A stretch of DNA of 64,000 nucleotides, taken from contig NZ_FXBM01000004.1 of the NCBI RefSeq assembly GCF_900177245.1, forward strand, positions 124,001 through 188,000, written 5' to 3'. Each line of letters begins with the position of its first letter. Positions within the stretch are counted from its first letter, which is position 1. A model generated the notes under the pieces. That model ran no database searches. It was not told where the DNA came from and saw only the letters and a program-made list of their open reading frames with translations. Position numbers and translations under genes: made by a program. This document shows positions 32,039-40,887 of this stretch, piece after piece. The stretch comes from Rathayibacter oskolensis (GTDB lineage Bacteria; Actinomycetota; Actinomycetes; Actinomycetales; Microbacteriaceae).

Positions 32039-33391
32039 ATGCGCTCTCTCTCCCGCCGCGCAGCGACGATGCTGGCGGCCGCGGCACTCGGCTCCGTGCT
32101 GGTGCTGACCGGATGCTCGACCCCCGGCGCCTCCACCGCCGCCGCCGATGTCTCCCAGGACGACGTCGACACCGCGATGACGACCCCCACCACGATCACC
32201 TTCTGGACCTGGAACGACCTCTCGGCCGAGGTCGCCATGTTCGAGGAGGAGTATCCCGACATCACCGTCGACCTCGTCAACGTCGGCTCGGGCAACGACT
32301 ACTACACCAAGCTGCGCAGCGCGCTGCAGGCCGGCAAAGGTGCGCCCGACGTCGCGCAGATCGAGTACCACAACATGCCGTCGTTCATCCTCGAGAAGCA
32401 GTTCGCCGACCTCACCCCCTACCTCGACACCGAGCTGTCGTCGCAGTTCGAGGACTTCGCCTGGGACCAGGTCGCCACCGACGACGGCATCTGGGGCGTC
32501 CCGCAGGACACCGGCCCCCTCGGCCTGCTCTACCGCAACGACATCTTCTCGGCCAACGGCATCACCACCCCGCCGGCCACCTGGGACGAGTTCGCGACCG
32601 ACGCGGCGACGATCCACGCGGCGGACCCGTCGAGCTACATCGCCAACATCTCGCCGAGCAACGCGACCGCGACGCTCGGACTGTTCTGGCAGGGCGGCGC
32701 CAAGCCGTTCAGCTACGACGGCGCAGAGACGGTCGGCATCGATCTCACCAGCCCCGAGATGACCGCGGTCGCCGAGTACTGGCAGGAGCTCGTCGACGCC
32801 GACCTCGTCTCGACCGACCCCGACTTCACCGACCAGTGGTACCAGGGCCTCGCGGGTGGCAAGTACGCCTCCTGGGTCGCCGCCGCCTGGGGGCCGCAGT
32901 TCCTGCAGGGCACCGCGGCCGACACGGCGGGCCTGTGGTCGGCCGCGAAGCTCCCGCAGTGGGAGGCGGGCCAGGACGTCTCGGGCAGCGTCGGAGGATC
33001 CGCCAACACGGTGATCGCCACCAGCGCGAACCCGATCCCGGCCGCGAAGTTCGCCGAGTTCATCAACAGCGACCACGACTCCGCGCTCGCCATGGGCAAC
33101 GACCTCTCGCTGTTCCCCGCCGCCACCACGGCGCTCGAGGACCCGGCCTTCACCGACAAGCCCGTCGAGTTCTTCGGCGGACAGAAGACCAACGAGCTCT
33201 ACTCCGAGATCTCGCCGACGGTCAGCCCCGACTTCCAGTGGCTCCCCTTCATGGACCCGGTGGCCGAGGCCTACAACGACACCTTCGGCAAGGCGCTCAC
33301 CGACAAGACCAGCCTCACCGACGCCCTCCAGGCGTGGGACGACGAGGTCACGGAGTACGCCACGTCGCAGGGGTTCACGGTCAGCCCGTGA
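32039..33391 (+). CDS. ABC transporter extracellular solute-binding lipoprotein (family 1)
   Basis: This 450-residue maltose-binding-type lipoprotein takes up an oligosaccharide. Signal peptide with lipobox LTGC near residue 25; family-1 stretch TTITFWTWNDLSAEVAMFEE near residue 51, then KLRSALQAGKGAPDVAQIEY and GIWGVPQDTGPLGLLYRND. A GTG six bases earlier (32033) is an alternative start; both have only a weak ribosome site. It heads an operon of two permeases and a GH42 enzyme. Substrate is probably a beta-galacto-oligosaccharide (inference from GH42). Confidence 0.92.
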   Translation: MRSLSRRAATMLAAAALGSVLVLTGCSTPGASTAAADVSQDDVDTAMTTPTTITFWTWNDLSAEVAMFEEEYPDITVDLVNVGSGNDYYTKLRSALQAGKGAPDVAQIEYHNMPSFILEKQFADLTPYLDTELSSQFEDFAWDQVATDDGIWGVPQDTGPLGLLYRNDIFSANGITTPPATWDEFATDAATIHAADPSSYIANISPSNATATLGLFWQGGAKPFSYDGAETVGIDLTSPEMTAVAEYWQELVDADLVSTDPDFTDQWYQGLAGGKYASWVAAAWGPQFLQGTAADTAGLWSAAKLPQWEAGQDVSGSVGGSANTVIATSANPIPAAKFAEFINSDHDSALAMGNDLSLFPAATTALEDPAFTDKPVEFFGGQKTNELYSEISPTVSPDFQWLPFMDPVAEAYNDTFGKALTDKTSLTDALQAWDDEVTEYATSQGFTVSP

Positions 33392-34329
33392 CCGCAGACG
33401 TCCTCGCACCGGCTCGAGCGGGCCGCGACGCACCTCGCCGCAGGCCCTCGCCCGCGACGCGCCAGAAGACGCTCGCCGCCTTCGGCTTCGTCGCGCCCTT
33501 CATGATCGTGTTCGCGCTCATGCTGGTCGTCCCGCTCGTCTACGCCTTCTGGCTCAGCCTCTACCGGGTGCAGCTCGTCGGCGGGCAGAGCTTCGTCGGG
33601 CTCGAGAACTACGCCCGCGCGCTCGTCGATCCCGACTTCCTCGGCGGGCTGGGCCGCGTCGCCCTCTTCCTGGTCCTCCAGGTGCCGGTGATGCTCGCGC
33701 TCTCGCTGCTGTTCGCGCTGATCCTCGACACCGGGCGGCTGCGCCTGTCGGGCTTCGTGCGGCTCAGCATCTTCCTGCCGTACGCGATCCCCGGCGTGAT
33801 CGCCGCGCTGATGTGGGGCTATCTCTACGGGCAGGACTTCGGCCCGTTCGCGCAGATCGCCCGCAGCATGGGGCTGCCGGCGCCCGCCTTCCTCTCGAGC
33901 GAGTGGGTGCTCGGCTCGATCGCCAACATCGTCACGTGGTCGTTCGTCGGCTACAACATGATCGTCATCTACGCGGCCCTCCGCTCCATCCCGGAGGAGC
34001 TCTACGACGCCGCGAAGATGGACGGCGCCGGAGCGATCAGGGTCGCCTGGAGCATCAAGATCCCGGCCGTCCGCCCCGCGCTGATCCTCTCGGCGATCTT
34101 CTCGGTGATCGGCTCGTTCCAGCTGTTCACCGAGCCGCAGCTGCTGAAGGCGATCGCACCGACCGTCATCGACGGCTCGTTCACCCCCAACCTCTACGCC
34201 TACACGCTCGCCTTCGGCCGCAGCGAGCTGAACTACGCCGCCGCCGTCTCGTTCCTCCTCGGCTTCGTGATCATGGTCGTCTCCTACATCGTGCAGCTCA
34301 GCACCGACAGGAAGGAGCGGTCGCGATGA
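33388..34329 (+). CDS. Carbohydrate ABC transporter permease (MalF-like)
   Basis: This 313-residue inner-membrane permease has six helices. The family-characteristic EAA loop is seen as EELYDAAKMDGAGAIRVAWSI near residue 207. The GTG start overlaps the binding-protein stop (GTGA), so it is coupled. The N-terminal tail is proline- and arginine-rich. It pairs with the next gene's product; the ATPase (MsiK-like) is not encoded in this operon, as usual in actinobacteria, where a shared ATPase serves several systems. Confidence 0.93.
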   Translation: MTADVLAPARAGRDAPRRRPSPATRQKTLAAFGFVAPFMIVFALMLVVPLVYAFWLSLYRVQLVGGQSFVGLENYARALVDPDFLGGLGRVALFLVLQVPVMLALSLLFALILDTGRLRLSGFVRLSIFLPYAIPGVIAALMWGYLYGQDFGPFAQIARSMGLPAPAFLSSEWVLGSIANIVTWSFVGYNMIVIYAALRSIPEELYDAAKMDGAGAIRVAWSIKIPAVRPALILSAIFSVIGSFQLFTEPQLLKAIAPTVIDGSFTPNLYAYTLAFGRSELNYAAAVSFLLGFVIMVVSYIVQLSTDRKERSR

Positions 34330-35255
34330 CCGCCACTCTCCCGCCTCCCGCCGCGGTCGCGTCGGCAGCGACCCCGAGCCGCCGCAAGCGGCGCACCGAG
34401 CGCCCCCGCTTCGATCGCCCGAGCTTCCCGCTGACGGCGCTGATGCTGCTGGCCGCCGCCTACTTCCTGCTGCCGATCGTCTGGCTGGCGATCGCCTCGA
34501 CCAAGACCAACAGCGGGCTCTTCAACTCGTTCGGCTTCGCCTTCGGGTCGGAGTTCGCGCTCGTCTCGAACGCGGCCGACGTCTTCACCCGCGACGGCGG
34601 GATCTTCACCCGCTGGCTGCTGAACACCGTCGTCTACGCGGGAGTCAGCGCGGTGGGAGCGACCCTGCTGTCGACGCTCGCCGGCTACGCGTTCGCGAAG
34701 TACGCCTTCCGCGGGCAGAAGGCGCTGTTCAGCATCGTGCTGGGCGCGATCATGGTGCCGGCGACGGCGCTCGCGATCCCGACCTTCCTGCTGTTCAGCT
34801 CGGTCGGGCTGACGGACACGCCCTGGGCGATCATCCTGCCCTCGCTCGTGAACCCCTTCGGCGTCTACCTGATGCTCGTCTACGCGCAGGGCGCGATCGA
34901 CGACAGCATGATGGAGGCGGGCCGGATCGACGGTGCCCGCGAGTTCCGCATCTTCCGCACCCTCAGCTTCCGGCTGCTGGCCCCGGGCATGGTCACCGTG
35001 CTGCTGTTCTCGCTGGTCGCGACCTGGAACAACTACTTCCTGCCGCTGATCATGCTGAACGACAAGGAGCTGCTGCCGCTGACCGTCGGTCTCGCGCAGT
35101 GGCAGGCCTCGGCCACCCGCGGGAACGGCGGCGAGGCGCTGTTCTCCTCCGTGCTCACCGGCTCGCTGATCTCGACCCTGCCGCTGATCATCGCGTTCCT
35201 CTTCCTGCAGCGGTACTGGCAGTCGGGCCTCACGGCCGGCGGAAGCAAGGGCTGA
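34326..35255 (+). CDS. Carbohydrate ABC transporter permease (MalG-like)
   Basis: This 309-residue permease is the partner of the preceding one. Six helices; the EAA loop is DDSMMEAGRIDGAREFRIFRTL near residue 197, and LVATWNNYFLPLIML follows in the C-terminal part. ATG 34326 overlaps the upstream stop by 4 bases, and the stop is 3 bases before the GH42 gene. A basic stretch RRKRRTERPR marks the cytoplasmic N-terminus. Confidence 0.93.
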   Translation: MTATLPPPAAVASAATPSRRKRRTERPRFDRPSFPLTALMLLAAAYFLLPIVWLAIASTKTNSGLFNSFGFAFGSEFALVSNAADVFTRDGGIFTRWLLNTVVYAGVSAVGATLLSTLAGYAFAKYAFRGQKALFSIVLGAIMVPATALAIPTFLLFSSVGLTDTPWAIILPSLVNPFGVYLMLVYAQGAIDDSMMEAGRIDGAREFRIFRTLSFRLLAPGMVTVLLFSLVATWNNYFLPLIMLNDKELLPLTVGLAQWQASATRGNGGEALFSSVLTGSLISTLPLIIAFLFLQRYWQSGLTAGGSKG

Positions 35256-35258
35256 GGC

Positions 35259-37259
35259 GTGGCGCTGAAGTACGGAGGCGACTACAACCCGGAGCAGTGG
35301 CCGGAGGAGGTGTGGGCCGAGGACGTCCGCCTCATGCGCGAGGCGGGGGTGAACTTCGTCACCGTCGGGGTGTTCTCGTGGGCGCTGCTCGAGCCGGAGG
35401 AGGGCCGCTACGACTTCGCATGGCTCGACCGCGTGCTCGACCTGCTGCACGGGGCGGGCATCGGGGTCGACCTCGCGACCGCGACCGCGTCGCCTCCGCC
35501 GTGGCTGTTCGCGGCGCACCCCGAGATCCTCCCCGAGGACGACCGGGGCATCCGGCGCTGGCCGGGGTCGCGGCAGCACTACTCGCCGACCTCGCCGGCC
35601 TACCGCGCGCACGCCGCCCGGCTGGTGCGGGCGATGGCCGAGCGGTACGGCGCGCATCCGGCTCTCGTGATGTGGCACATCAACAACGAGTACGGCTGCC
35701 ACACCAATCTCGACTACTCCGACGACGCCGCGCGGGCCTTCCGGGTGTGGCTGGAGGAGCGCTACGGCCGCATCGACGCGCTCAACGCGGCCTGGGGCAC
35801 GGCCTTCTGGTCGCAGCACTACACGGGGTTCGAGCAGATCCTGCCCCCGCGGATCGCCCCGAACTTCAGGAACCCCACGCAGCTGCTCGACTTCCGCCGG
35901 TTCAGCTCCGACGCGCTGCTCGAGTGCTTCCTGATGGAGAAGGCGATCCTGCGCGAGGTCACCCCCGACGTTCCGGTCACCACCAACTTCATCGGCGCGT
36001 TCAAGCCGGTCGACTACTGGCGGTTGGCGCCGCACCTCGACGTGATCTCGGACGACAACTACTACGACCCCTTCGACGCGGCGAGCCCGATGAAGGCCGC
36101 GTTCTCGCGCGACCTGATGCGCTCGCTCGGCGGCGGGCGGCCGTGGCTGCTGATGGAGCAGGCCACCTCGCACGTGCAGTGGCGGCCGACGAATGCGCGC
36201 AAGCCCACCGGGCAGATGCGGGCGATGTCGCTGCAGGCGGTCGCGCGCGGAGCCGACGGCATCAACTTCTTCCAGTGGCGCCAGTCGGTCTCGGGGGCCG
36301 AGAAGTTCCACTCGGCGATGCTGCCGCACGGGGGCACCGACACCCGGATCTGGCGCGACGTCGTCGAGCTCGGCGACACCCTCTCGCGGCTCGGCGCCGT
36401 CGAGGGTGCCTCGTCGCGCGCCGAGGTGGCGCTGGTCCTCGACTGGGACAGCTGGTGGGCGATGGAGGCGGGCGCGCACGCGCAGACCTTCGACTACCTC
36501 GCGGGCGTCGAGAGCTGGTACCGCGGGCTCTACGCGCGCAACGTGCCGGTCGACTTCGTCTCTCCGGCCTCCGACCTGACCGGGTACCGCGTCGTGATCG
36601 CGCCGCAGCTGTACGTGCTGTCGGTGGAGGACGCGGCGCGGCTCGAGCGCTTCGCGTTCGCCGGGGGGACGCTGCTGGTCGGCTACTACTCGGGCATCGT
36701 CGACGAGGTCGAGCGGATCCACGACGGTGGGTACCCGGGGCCGCTGCGGCGGGTGCTGGGCCTGCGGGTCGAGGAGTTCGCGCCGCTCCTGCTCGAGGGC
36801 GACGTCGACTCGACGGTGGTGGTCGACGGGCTCGAGCTCGGCGCGTTCGTCGGCTCGGTGTGGTCGGAGATCGTGGTGCCGACCACGGCCGCGGTGATCG
36901 GCGGCTTCGTCGGTGGCGAGCTCGACGGGCTGCCGGCGGTGACCCGCAACGCCACCGGCGCCGGCGCCGCCTGGTACGTCGCGACGCAGCCGTCGCCGGA
37001 GGGAGTGGATCTGCTCCTCGACACGATCCTCCTCGCTGCGTCGGTCGTGGTCCCGCCCGCCGCTCGGGCCGGAGTCGAGATCGTGCGCCGCGGCGGGGTG
37101 CTGTTCGTGATCAATCAGCGGCAGTCGGCGGTCGAGGTGACGCTCGCGGGCTGGGGCGTGGACGAGACCGTCTGGTTGCCTCCCTACGGCACGGCGGTGC
37201 GCGGCGCCGGTGCCTCGGTGCCGGTGTCGTCGGAGCAGCGCACGACGCTCGTCGACTAG
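35259..37259 (+). CDS. Intracellular beta-galactosidase, GH42
   Basis: This 666-residue enzyme hydrolyses terminal beta-galactosides imported by the transporter. No signal peptide. Family marks: YGGDYNPEQWPEEVWAEDVR at the very N-terminus, HINNEYGCH with acid/base Glu144, and WLLMEQATS with nucleophile Glu300, then GINFFQWRQS. The C-terminal third has the GH42 trimerisation and beta-sandwich domains. Start is GTG 35259, 3 bases after the permease stop. The pairing with a family-1 oligosaccharide importer points to galactan or arabinogalactan fragments as the substrate. Confidence 0.95.
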   Translation: MALKYGGDYNPEQWPEEVWAEDVRLMREAGVNFVTVGVFSWALLEPEEGRYDFAWLDRVLDLLHGAGIGVDLATATASPPPWLFAAHPEILPEDDRGIRRWPGSRQHYSPTSPAYRAHAARLVRAMAERYGAHPALVMWHINNEYGCHTNLDYSDDAARAFRVWLEERYGRIDALNAAWGTAFWSQHYTGFEQILPPRIAPNFRNPTQLLDFRRFSSDALLECFLMEKAILREVTPDVPVTTNFIGAFKPVDYWRLAPHLDVISDDNYYDPFDAASPMKAAFSRDLMRSLGGGRPWLLMEQATSHVQWRPTNARKPTGQMRAMSLQAVARGADGINFFQWRQSVSGAEKFHSAMLPHGGTDTRIWRDVVELGDTLSRLGAVEGASSRAEVALVLDWDSWWAMEAGAHAQTFDYLAGVESWYRGLYARNVPVDFVSPASDLTGYRVVIAPQLYVLSVEDAARLERFAFAGGTLLVGYYSGIVDEVERIHDGGYPGPLRRVLGLRVEEFAPLLLEGDVDSTVVVDGLELGAFVGSVWSEIVVPTTAAVIGGFVGGELDGLPAVTRNATGAGAAWYVATQPSPEGVDLLLDTILLAASVVVPPAARAGVEIVRRGGVLFVINQRQSAVEVTLAGWGVDETVWLPPYGTAVRGAGASVPVSSEQRTTLVD

Positions 37260-37346
37260 CGGACGGGCCGCACGCGGTCGGATCGCAGGCGGAGACCCAC
37301 GGTCGTCGGGAGACCCACGTGCTCCCGGAGGGTCCGCGCGGGTGGT

Positions 37347-38675
37347 TCAGAAGGGTGGCGGCTCGTCGAACCGTGGTCGTGGGGGTGGTTCGGGTGGTCG
37401 GCCGGGGAGGGCGGGTGGTCGGGTGGTGACGTGGCGGCCGGTGGGGGTGGTCCACTTCGCAGTCCCGTCGGGGTGGAGGACGTAGGTCCAGCGGTCGCCG
37501 TGGCGGACGTGGTGGTGGGCGACGCAGAGCGAGGCGAGGTTGTGGAGGGCGGTGTCGCCGCCGTTTCGCCATTCGATCGTGTGGTCGGCTTCGGAGCGTG
37601 AGGCGGCCCGGGTGCAGCCGGGGAAGCGGCAGGTCTGGTCGCGCAGCTGCAGGTGCAGGCGCATCTGTGGCGGGGGGACGCGGTGGGTGCGTCCGACGGA
37701 GGTGACGGTGCCGGTATGCGGGTCGGTGAGGACTCGGGTGAAGGTCGATCCGGTGGCGACGAGGTCGCGGGCGAGGTCGGCGGGGATGGTTCCGTAGCCG
37801 TCGAGGTCCGCAGCGGTGTCGTCGAGTCCCGCCGCGGTGCTCGCAGGCAGGGTCAGCCGGATCTCAGCGCGCACTCCGGGCACGAAGGCGGGCGCGGAGC
37901 GGTCGGCATCGCGGTCGACGGGAGTGGTGCCGGTGATGTCGCCGTCGCAGAGCAGGTCGGTCAGCGCGTCGGCGCGCAGCTGCGCGAGAGTGCGCTCATC
38001 CCCTCCGCTGCTGCCGTCGCCACTGCCGTCCCGGAGGACGCGGGCGATGCGGTCGAGGCGGTCGAATGCGCCGATCGCGGCGGGCGCCGGCAGGTGGGCG
38101 CAGAGCGTGGCCATCCCGTCGACCTCGGGGGTGATCCAGACGGCGCGGTCCTCCCGCGCGCGGGCGTGCCGCTCGGTGAGGGGCTGCTCGTGGAGTTCGT
38201 CGCGGAGCCGGTCGGCGGCGCGGCGCAGCTGCGTGGGCGTCATCCGGACGGCCAGCTCGGCGGCGCGTTCGTCGAACTCGGCCCGGGAGTCGACGGGGAG
38301 CGTGGACGCGACCCGGCAGATCACCTGCCCCGCCTCCCACCGCAGCCGCGCCTCCGCCAGGGCAGCGCGCGTCACCGGCAGGTCCTCCACCAGCCGCTGT
38401 GCGTGTTCGAGTTCCCGCGACGCGACCCGCTCCGACACCCCCAACGCGACTGCGAAGTCCGCGCGGATGGATCGCTCGACCAGATCGCTCGTCTCGCTGC
38501 GCGACAGACCGCGAGCGAACGCCTCCGGCCACGCGAGCGCCGCCCGGTACCCGGCGTACAGCTCCTCAGCGGCCGCCAGCAGCACCGGCGCAGCGGAGCG
38601 CGCGAGCTCGGCCGCGCGGTCGCCGTGGGCGCGCACCTGCGTGAGCGCTGCCTCCGCCGTGCCGATCTCCGTCAT
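37347..38675 (-). CDS. DUF222 / HNH endonuclease domain protein, copy B
   Basis: This 442-residue protein is a close paralogue of the protein at 10932-12233, collinear over its whole length. DUF222 region includes HAQRLVEDLPVTRAALAEARLRWEAGQVIC; the HNH end shows CRFPGCTRAASRSEADHTIEW and LASLCVAHHHVRHG. The chosen ATG 38675 corresponds to the start of copy A, and the preceding bases (GAACCAGCGA-CACCGAC) are shared too. It is convergent with the GH42 gene and divergent from the ArsR-ArsC fusion. The 87-base gap before GH42 holds a direct repeat GGAGACCCACG but no gene. Confidence 0.9.
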   Translation of the reverse strand: MTEIGTAEAALTQVRAHGDRAAELARSAAPVLLAAAEELYAGYRAALAWPEAFARGLSRSETSDLVERSIRADFAVALGVSERVASRELEHAQRLVEDLPVTRAALAEARLRWEAGQVICRVASTLPVDSRAEFDERAAELAVRMTPTQLRRAADRLRDELHEQPLTERHARAREDRAVWITPEVDGMATLCAHLPAPAAIGAFDRLDRIARVLRDGSGDGSSGGDERTLAQLRADALTDLLCDGDITGTTPVDRDADRSAPAFVPGVRAEIRLTLPASTAAGLDDTAADLDGYGTIPADLARDLVATGSTFTRVLTDPHTGTVTSVGRTHRVPPPQMRLHLQLRDQTCRFPGCTRAASRSEADHTIEWRNGGDTALHNLASLCVAHHHVRHGDRWTYVLHPDGTAKWTTPTGRHVTTRPPALPGRPPEPPPRPRFDEPPPF

Positions 38676-38779
38676 ACACGTATTGAACCAGCGACCACCG
38701 ACACCGGAGCCGCCAGGACACCCACGCCGGACAGAGCGGCTCCGATCCGCCCCTGGGGAGGACGCTGCGACCGCCGCCG

Positions 38780-38795
38780 ATAGACTCGGGTCTAT
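38780..38795. promoter_or_regulatory. ArsR-type operator overlapping the fusion-gene start
   Basis: ATAGAC-TCGG-GTCTAT has perfect 6-base arms; its last two bases are the first two of the ATG at 38794. The bases upstream carry no Shine-Dalgarno, so the transcript is probably leaderless. The same arms occur at 39719-39734. Confidence 0.8.
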
Positions 38796-39690
38796 GAGTA
38801 CCGCGGGTCCGGGCAGTGCGCTGCGCCTCCTCGCCGACCCGACGCGCGCGCGGATCGCGGCGATGATCCTGGCCGGCCCCGAGGGGCGGCAGCTCGTCGG
38901 GAGGATGGCGGCGGCGCTCGAGCTGAGGCAGCCGACGGTGAGCCACCACGTCCGGGCGATGGCCGACGAGGGCCTTCTGACCCGCGAGCCGGAGGGGCGG
39001 AACGTCTGGTACTCGATCGCGCCCGAGCAGCTCGAGCGGGTCGTCGAGTACCTCGGTGACGGCTCGGCGCAGCGAGCGGTCGACCCGGCGCTGCTCGAGC
39101 GGATCGTCTCCGATCTCGCCGTCCGCTTCGTCGGCACCTTCTCGCGCGAGACCGTCGAGCGGTACGTCCGTGAGAGCCACCAGCTGCTCGTCGAGCGCGC
39201 GCACCTCACGCGCCGCCTCCCCTCGCAGACCTCGCGCTTCGCCGCCGACCGCCTGACCGCTCTGGCGTCCTCGTCGAGCCGATCCGCGACTCCGGAGGTC
39301 CTGTTCGTCTGCGTGCAGAACGCGGGCCGGTCGCAGCTGGCCGCCGCGATCCTCCGCCAGCTCGCCGGAGACAGGGTGCGCGTGCGCACGGCCGGCTCGG
39401 CGCCCGCGGACGCCGTCCGCTCGGTGATCATCACGGCGCTCGACGAGATCGGCGTGCCGATCGGGGACGAGTACCCGAAGCCGTTGACCGACGAGGTCGT
39501 CCGCGCGGCCGACGTCGTCGTCACGATGGGCTGCGGCGACGCCTGCCCGATCCACCCGGGTCGCCGCTACCTCGACTGGGATCTCGAGGATCCGGTCGGG
39601 CTGCCGCTGGCGCGGGTGCGCGGGATCCGCGACGACATCGAGGCGCGCGTGCGGGCCCTCCTCGCGACCCTCCCGGTGAACGTCGCGTGA
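38794..39690 (+). CDS. ArsR-ArsC fusion: arsenic-type repressor joined to arsenate reductase domain
   Basis: This 298-residue three-part protein has an ArsR winged helix (about 5-85; ALELRQPTVSHHVRAMADEGLL), then a three-helix segment (about 95-140; LLERIVSDLAVRFVGTFSRETVERYV) known from actinobacterial arsenate reductases, then a low-molecular-weight-phosphatase-like reductase domain (about 165-298). The P-loop is CVQNAGRS with Cys173 and Arg179; further cysteines 247 and 251 sit in MGCGDACP. Operators ATAGAC-N4-GTCTAT precede this gene and the next. It probably senses arsenite or another thiophilic metalloid and couples repression with reduction. Confidence 0.88.
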   Translation: MSTAGPGSALRLLADPTRARIAAMILAGPEGRQLVGRMAAALELRQPTVSHHVRAMADEGLLTREPEGRNVWYSIAPEQLERVVEYLGDGSAQRAVDPALLERIVSDLAVRFVGTFSRETVERYVRESHQLLVERAHLTRRLPSQTSRFAADRLTALASSSSRSATPEVLFVCVQNAGRSQLAAAILRQLAGDRVRVRTAGSAPADAVRSVIITALDEIGVPIGDEYPKPLTDEVVRAADVVVTMGCGDACPIHPGRRYLDWDLEDPVGLPLARVRGIRDDIEARVRALLATLPVNVA

Positions 39691-39718
39691 ATCGCGCCGT
39701 CGCCCTCTCGCGCAACCG

Positions 39719-39734
39719 ATAGACGCCCGTCTAT
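39719..39734. promoter_or_regulatory. Second ArsR-type operator, upstream of arsC
   Basis: ATAGAC-GCCC-GTCTAT, arms identical to the operator at 38780-38795, lies 29 bases before the arsC ATG and after the fusion-gene stop, so arsC has its own regulated promoter. Confidence 0.8.
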
Positions 39735-39762
39735 GCTTCGAGTGTTCGAGAGAGGAACCGCC

Positions 39763-40173
39763 ATGACCGAGAAGCCCACCGTCCTGTTCGTCTGCATCCA
39801 CAACGCGGGCCGCTCGCAGATGGCCGCCGGCTACCTGCGCGAGCTGTCGAAGGGCGCCGTCGAGGTGCTGTCCGGAGGCTCGGAGCCCGGCGATCAGATC
39901 AATCCGACGGCCGTCGCGGCGATGGCGGAGGAGGGCATCGACATCTCGCGGGCCGTCCCGACGCTGATGACCACCGAGCAGGTCCGCGAATCCGACGTGG
40001 TCATCACGATGGGCTGCGGCGACGTCTGCCCGATCTTCCCCGGCAAGCGCTACGAGGACTGGGAGCTCACCGACCCCCGGGGCAGGTCGCTCGACGAGGT
40101 CCGTCCGATCCGCGACGACACCAGGGCGCGCGTCGAGGCCCTGCTCGCCGAGTTGCTGCCCCCGACGGTCTGA
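39763..40173 (+). CDS. arsC: Arsenate reductase, thioredoxin-coupled type
   Basis: This 136-residue cytosolic enzyme reduces arsenate to arsenite. P-loop CIHNAGRS with Cys11 and Arg17; Cys85 and Cys89 in MGCGDVCP complete the cysteine set expected for the pI258-type enzyme, and the GKRYEDWELTDPRG stretch follows. Start at 39763 is chosen by GAGAGGAACC upstream; an in-frame ATG at 39733 lies inside the operator. It is similar to the C-terminal domain of the preceding fusion. No arsenite exporter (ArsB/Acr3) is in the window. Confidence 0.93.
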   Translation: MTEKPTVLFVCIHNAGRSQMAAGYLRELSKGAVEVLSGGSEPGDQINPTAVAAMAEEGIDISRAVPTLMTTEQVRESDVVITMGCGDVCPIFPGKRYEDWELTDPRGRSLDEVRPIRDDTRARVEALLAELLPPTV

Positions 40174-40192
40174 CGAGCTCCTCCGAAACGGA

Positions 40193-40813
40193 TCAGGAGT
40201 CGACGCGTTCGACGGGCTGGCGGAGGATCGTCCGGAGCTTCTCGGGAGCGGCCCGCCTCGGGTCGCCGAGGTAGATCTCGTGGTGCCTGCCGCTCATCCG
40301 GAGCCCGTGCGCCGGGAGGAACTCGCGGTGCAGCGCCTCCAGGACCGGGCCCTCGTCGTCGTAGGGGCCGATGTGCAGGGTCTGCGCCGCGAGCCCCTCG
40401 TCGAGCATCTGGAGCCGGACCGCATCCGGGGCGGGCGCGCGCCCCTTCCGTCGCACGGTCTCGATCGCCGTCTCGACGTGGTCGGTCATCCAGTCGGGAG
40501 TCAGGAGGAGGAGGGTCCAGCTCCACTGCGCCTTGTCGCGAGCGGAGGTGAACGCGGTCATGTCGTCCGACCACCACAGCGCCTCGAGTGGCATCACGCC
40601 GTAGTCGCGCCCGAGCTCGTTCCTGCTGAGGGACGTGAGCGCGTAGGCGACCGGGTAGATCGTCGCGAGAGCGTCGGCGTAGGCGGCCGAGGTGTTCGGG
40701 TCGCCGGTCCCGTCGATCGCGAGGAACCACGCCGGCGCGACCTCCACGACGTCGAACCGACCGCGGCGCGCGCGGTAGGTGCTGATCTGCGCTCTCAGGT
40801 CGAGCTTCACCAT
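40193..40813 (-). CDS. GyrI-like small-molecule-binding domain protein
   Basis: This 206-residue cytoplasmic protein has the GyrI/SOUL-like fold: VEVAPAWFLAIDGTGDPNTS near residue 22, EALWWSDDM in the middle, TLHIGPYDDEGPVLEALHREFL near residue 150 and RHHEIYLGDPRRAAPEKLRT near the end. Such stand-alone proteins bind hydrophobic compounds or hydrolyse some of them; no DNA-binding part is present. It is convergent with arsC (19 bases between stops) and follows the PL11 gene. Role unknown. The MVKLDLR start has GGAGGG upstream. Confidence 0.8.
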   Translation of the reverse strand: MVKLDLRAQISTYRARRGRFDVVEVAPAWFLAIDGTGDPNTSAAYADALATIYPVAYALTSLSRNELGRDYGVMPLEALWWSDDMTAFTSARDKAQWSWTLLLLTPDWMTDHVETAIETVRRKGRAPAPDAVRLQMLDEGLAAQTLHIGPYDDEGPVLEALHREFLPAHGLRMSGRHHEIYLGDPRRAAPEKLRTILRQPVERVDS

Positions 40814-40887
40814 CGGAACCCTCCACTGCACTCCATGATGCGCCGGCGGCGGACGGATCTCGATAAGCCCACAGCCGTGCTACTCGA

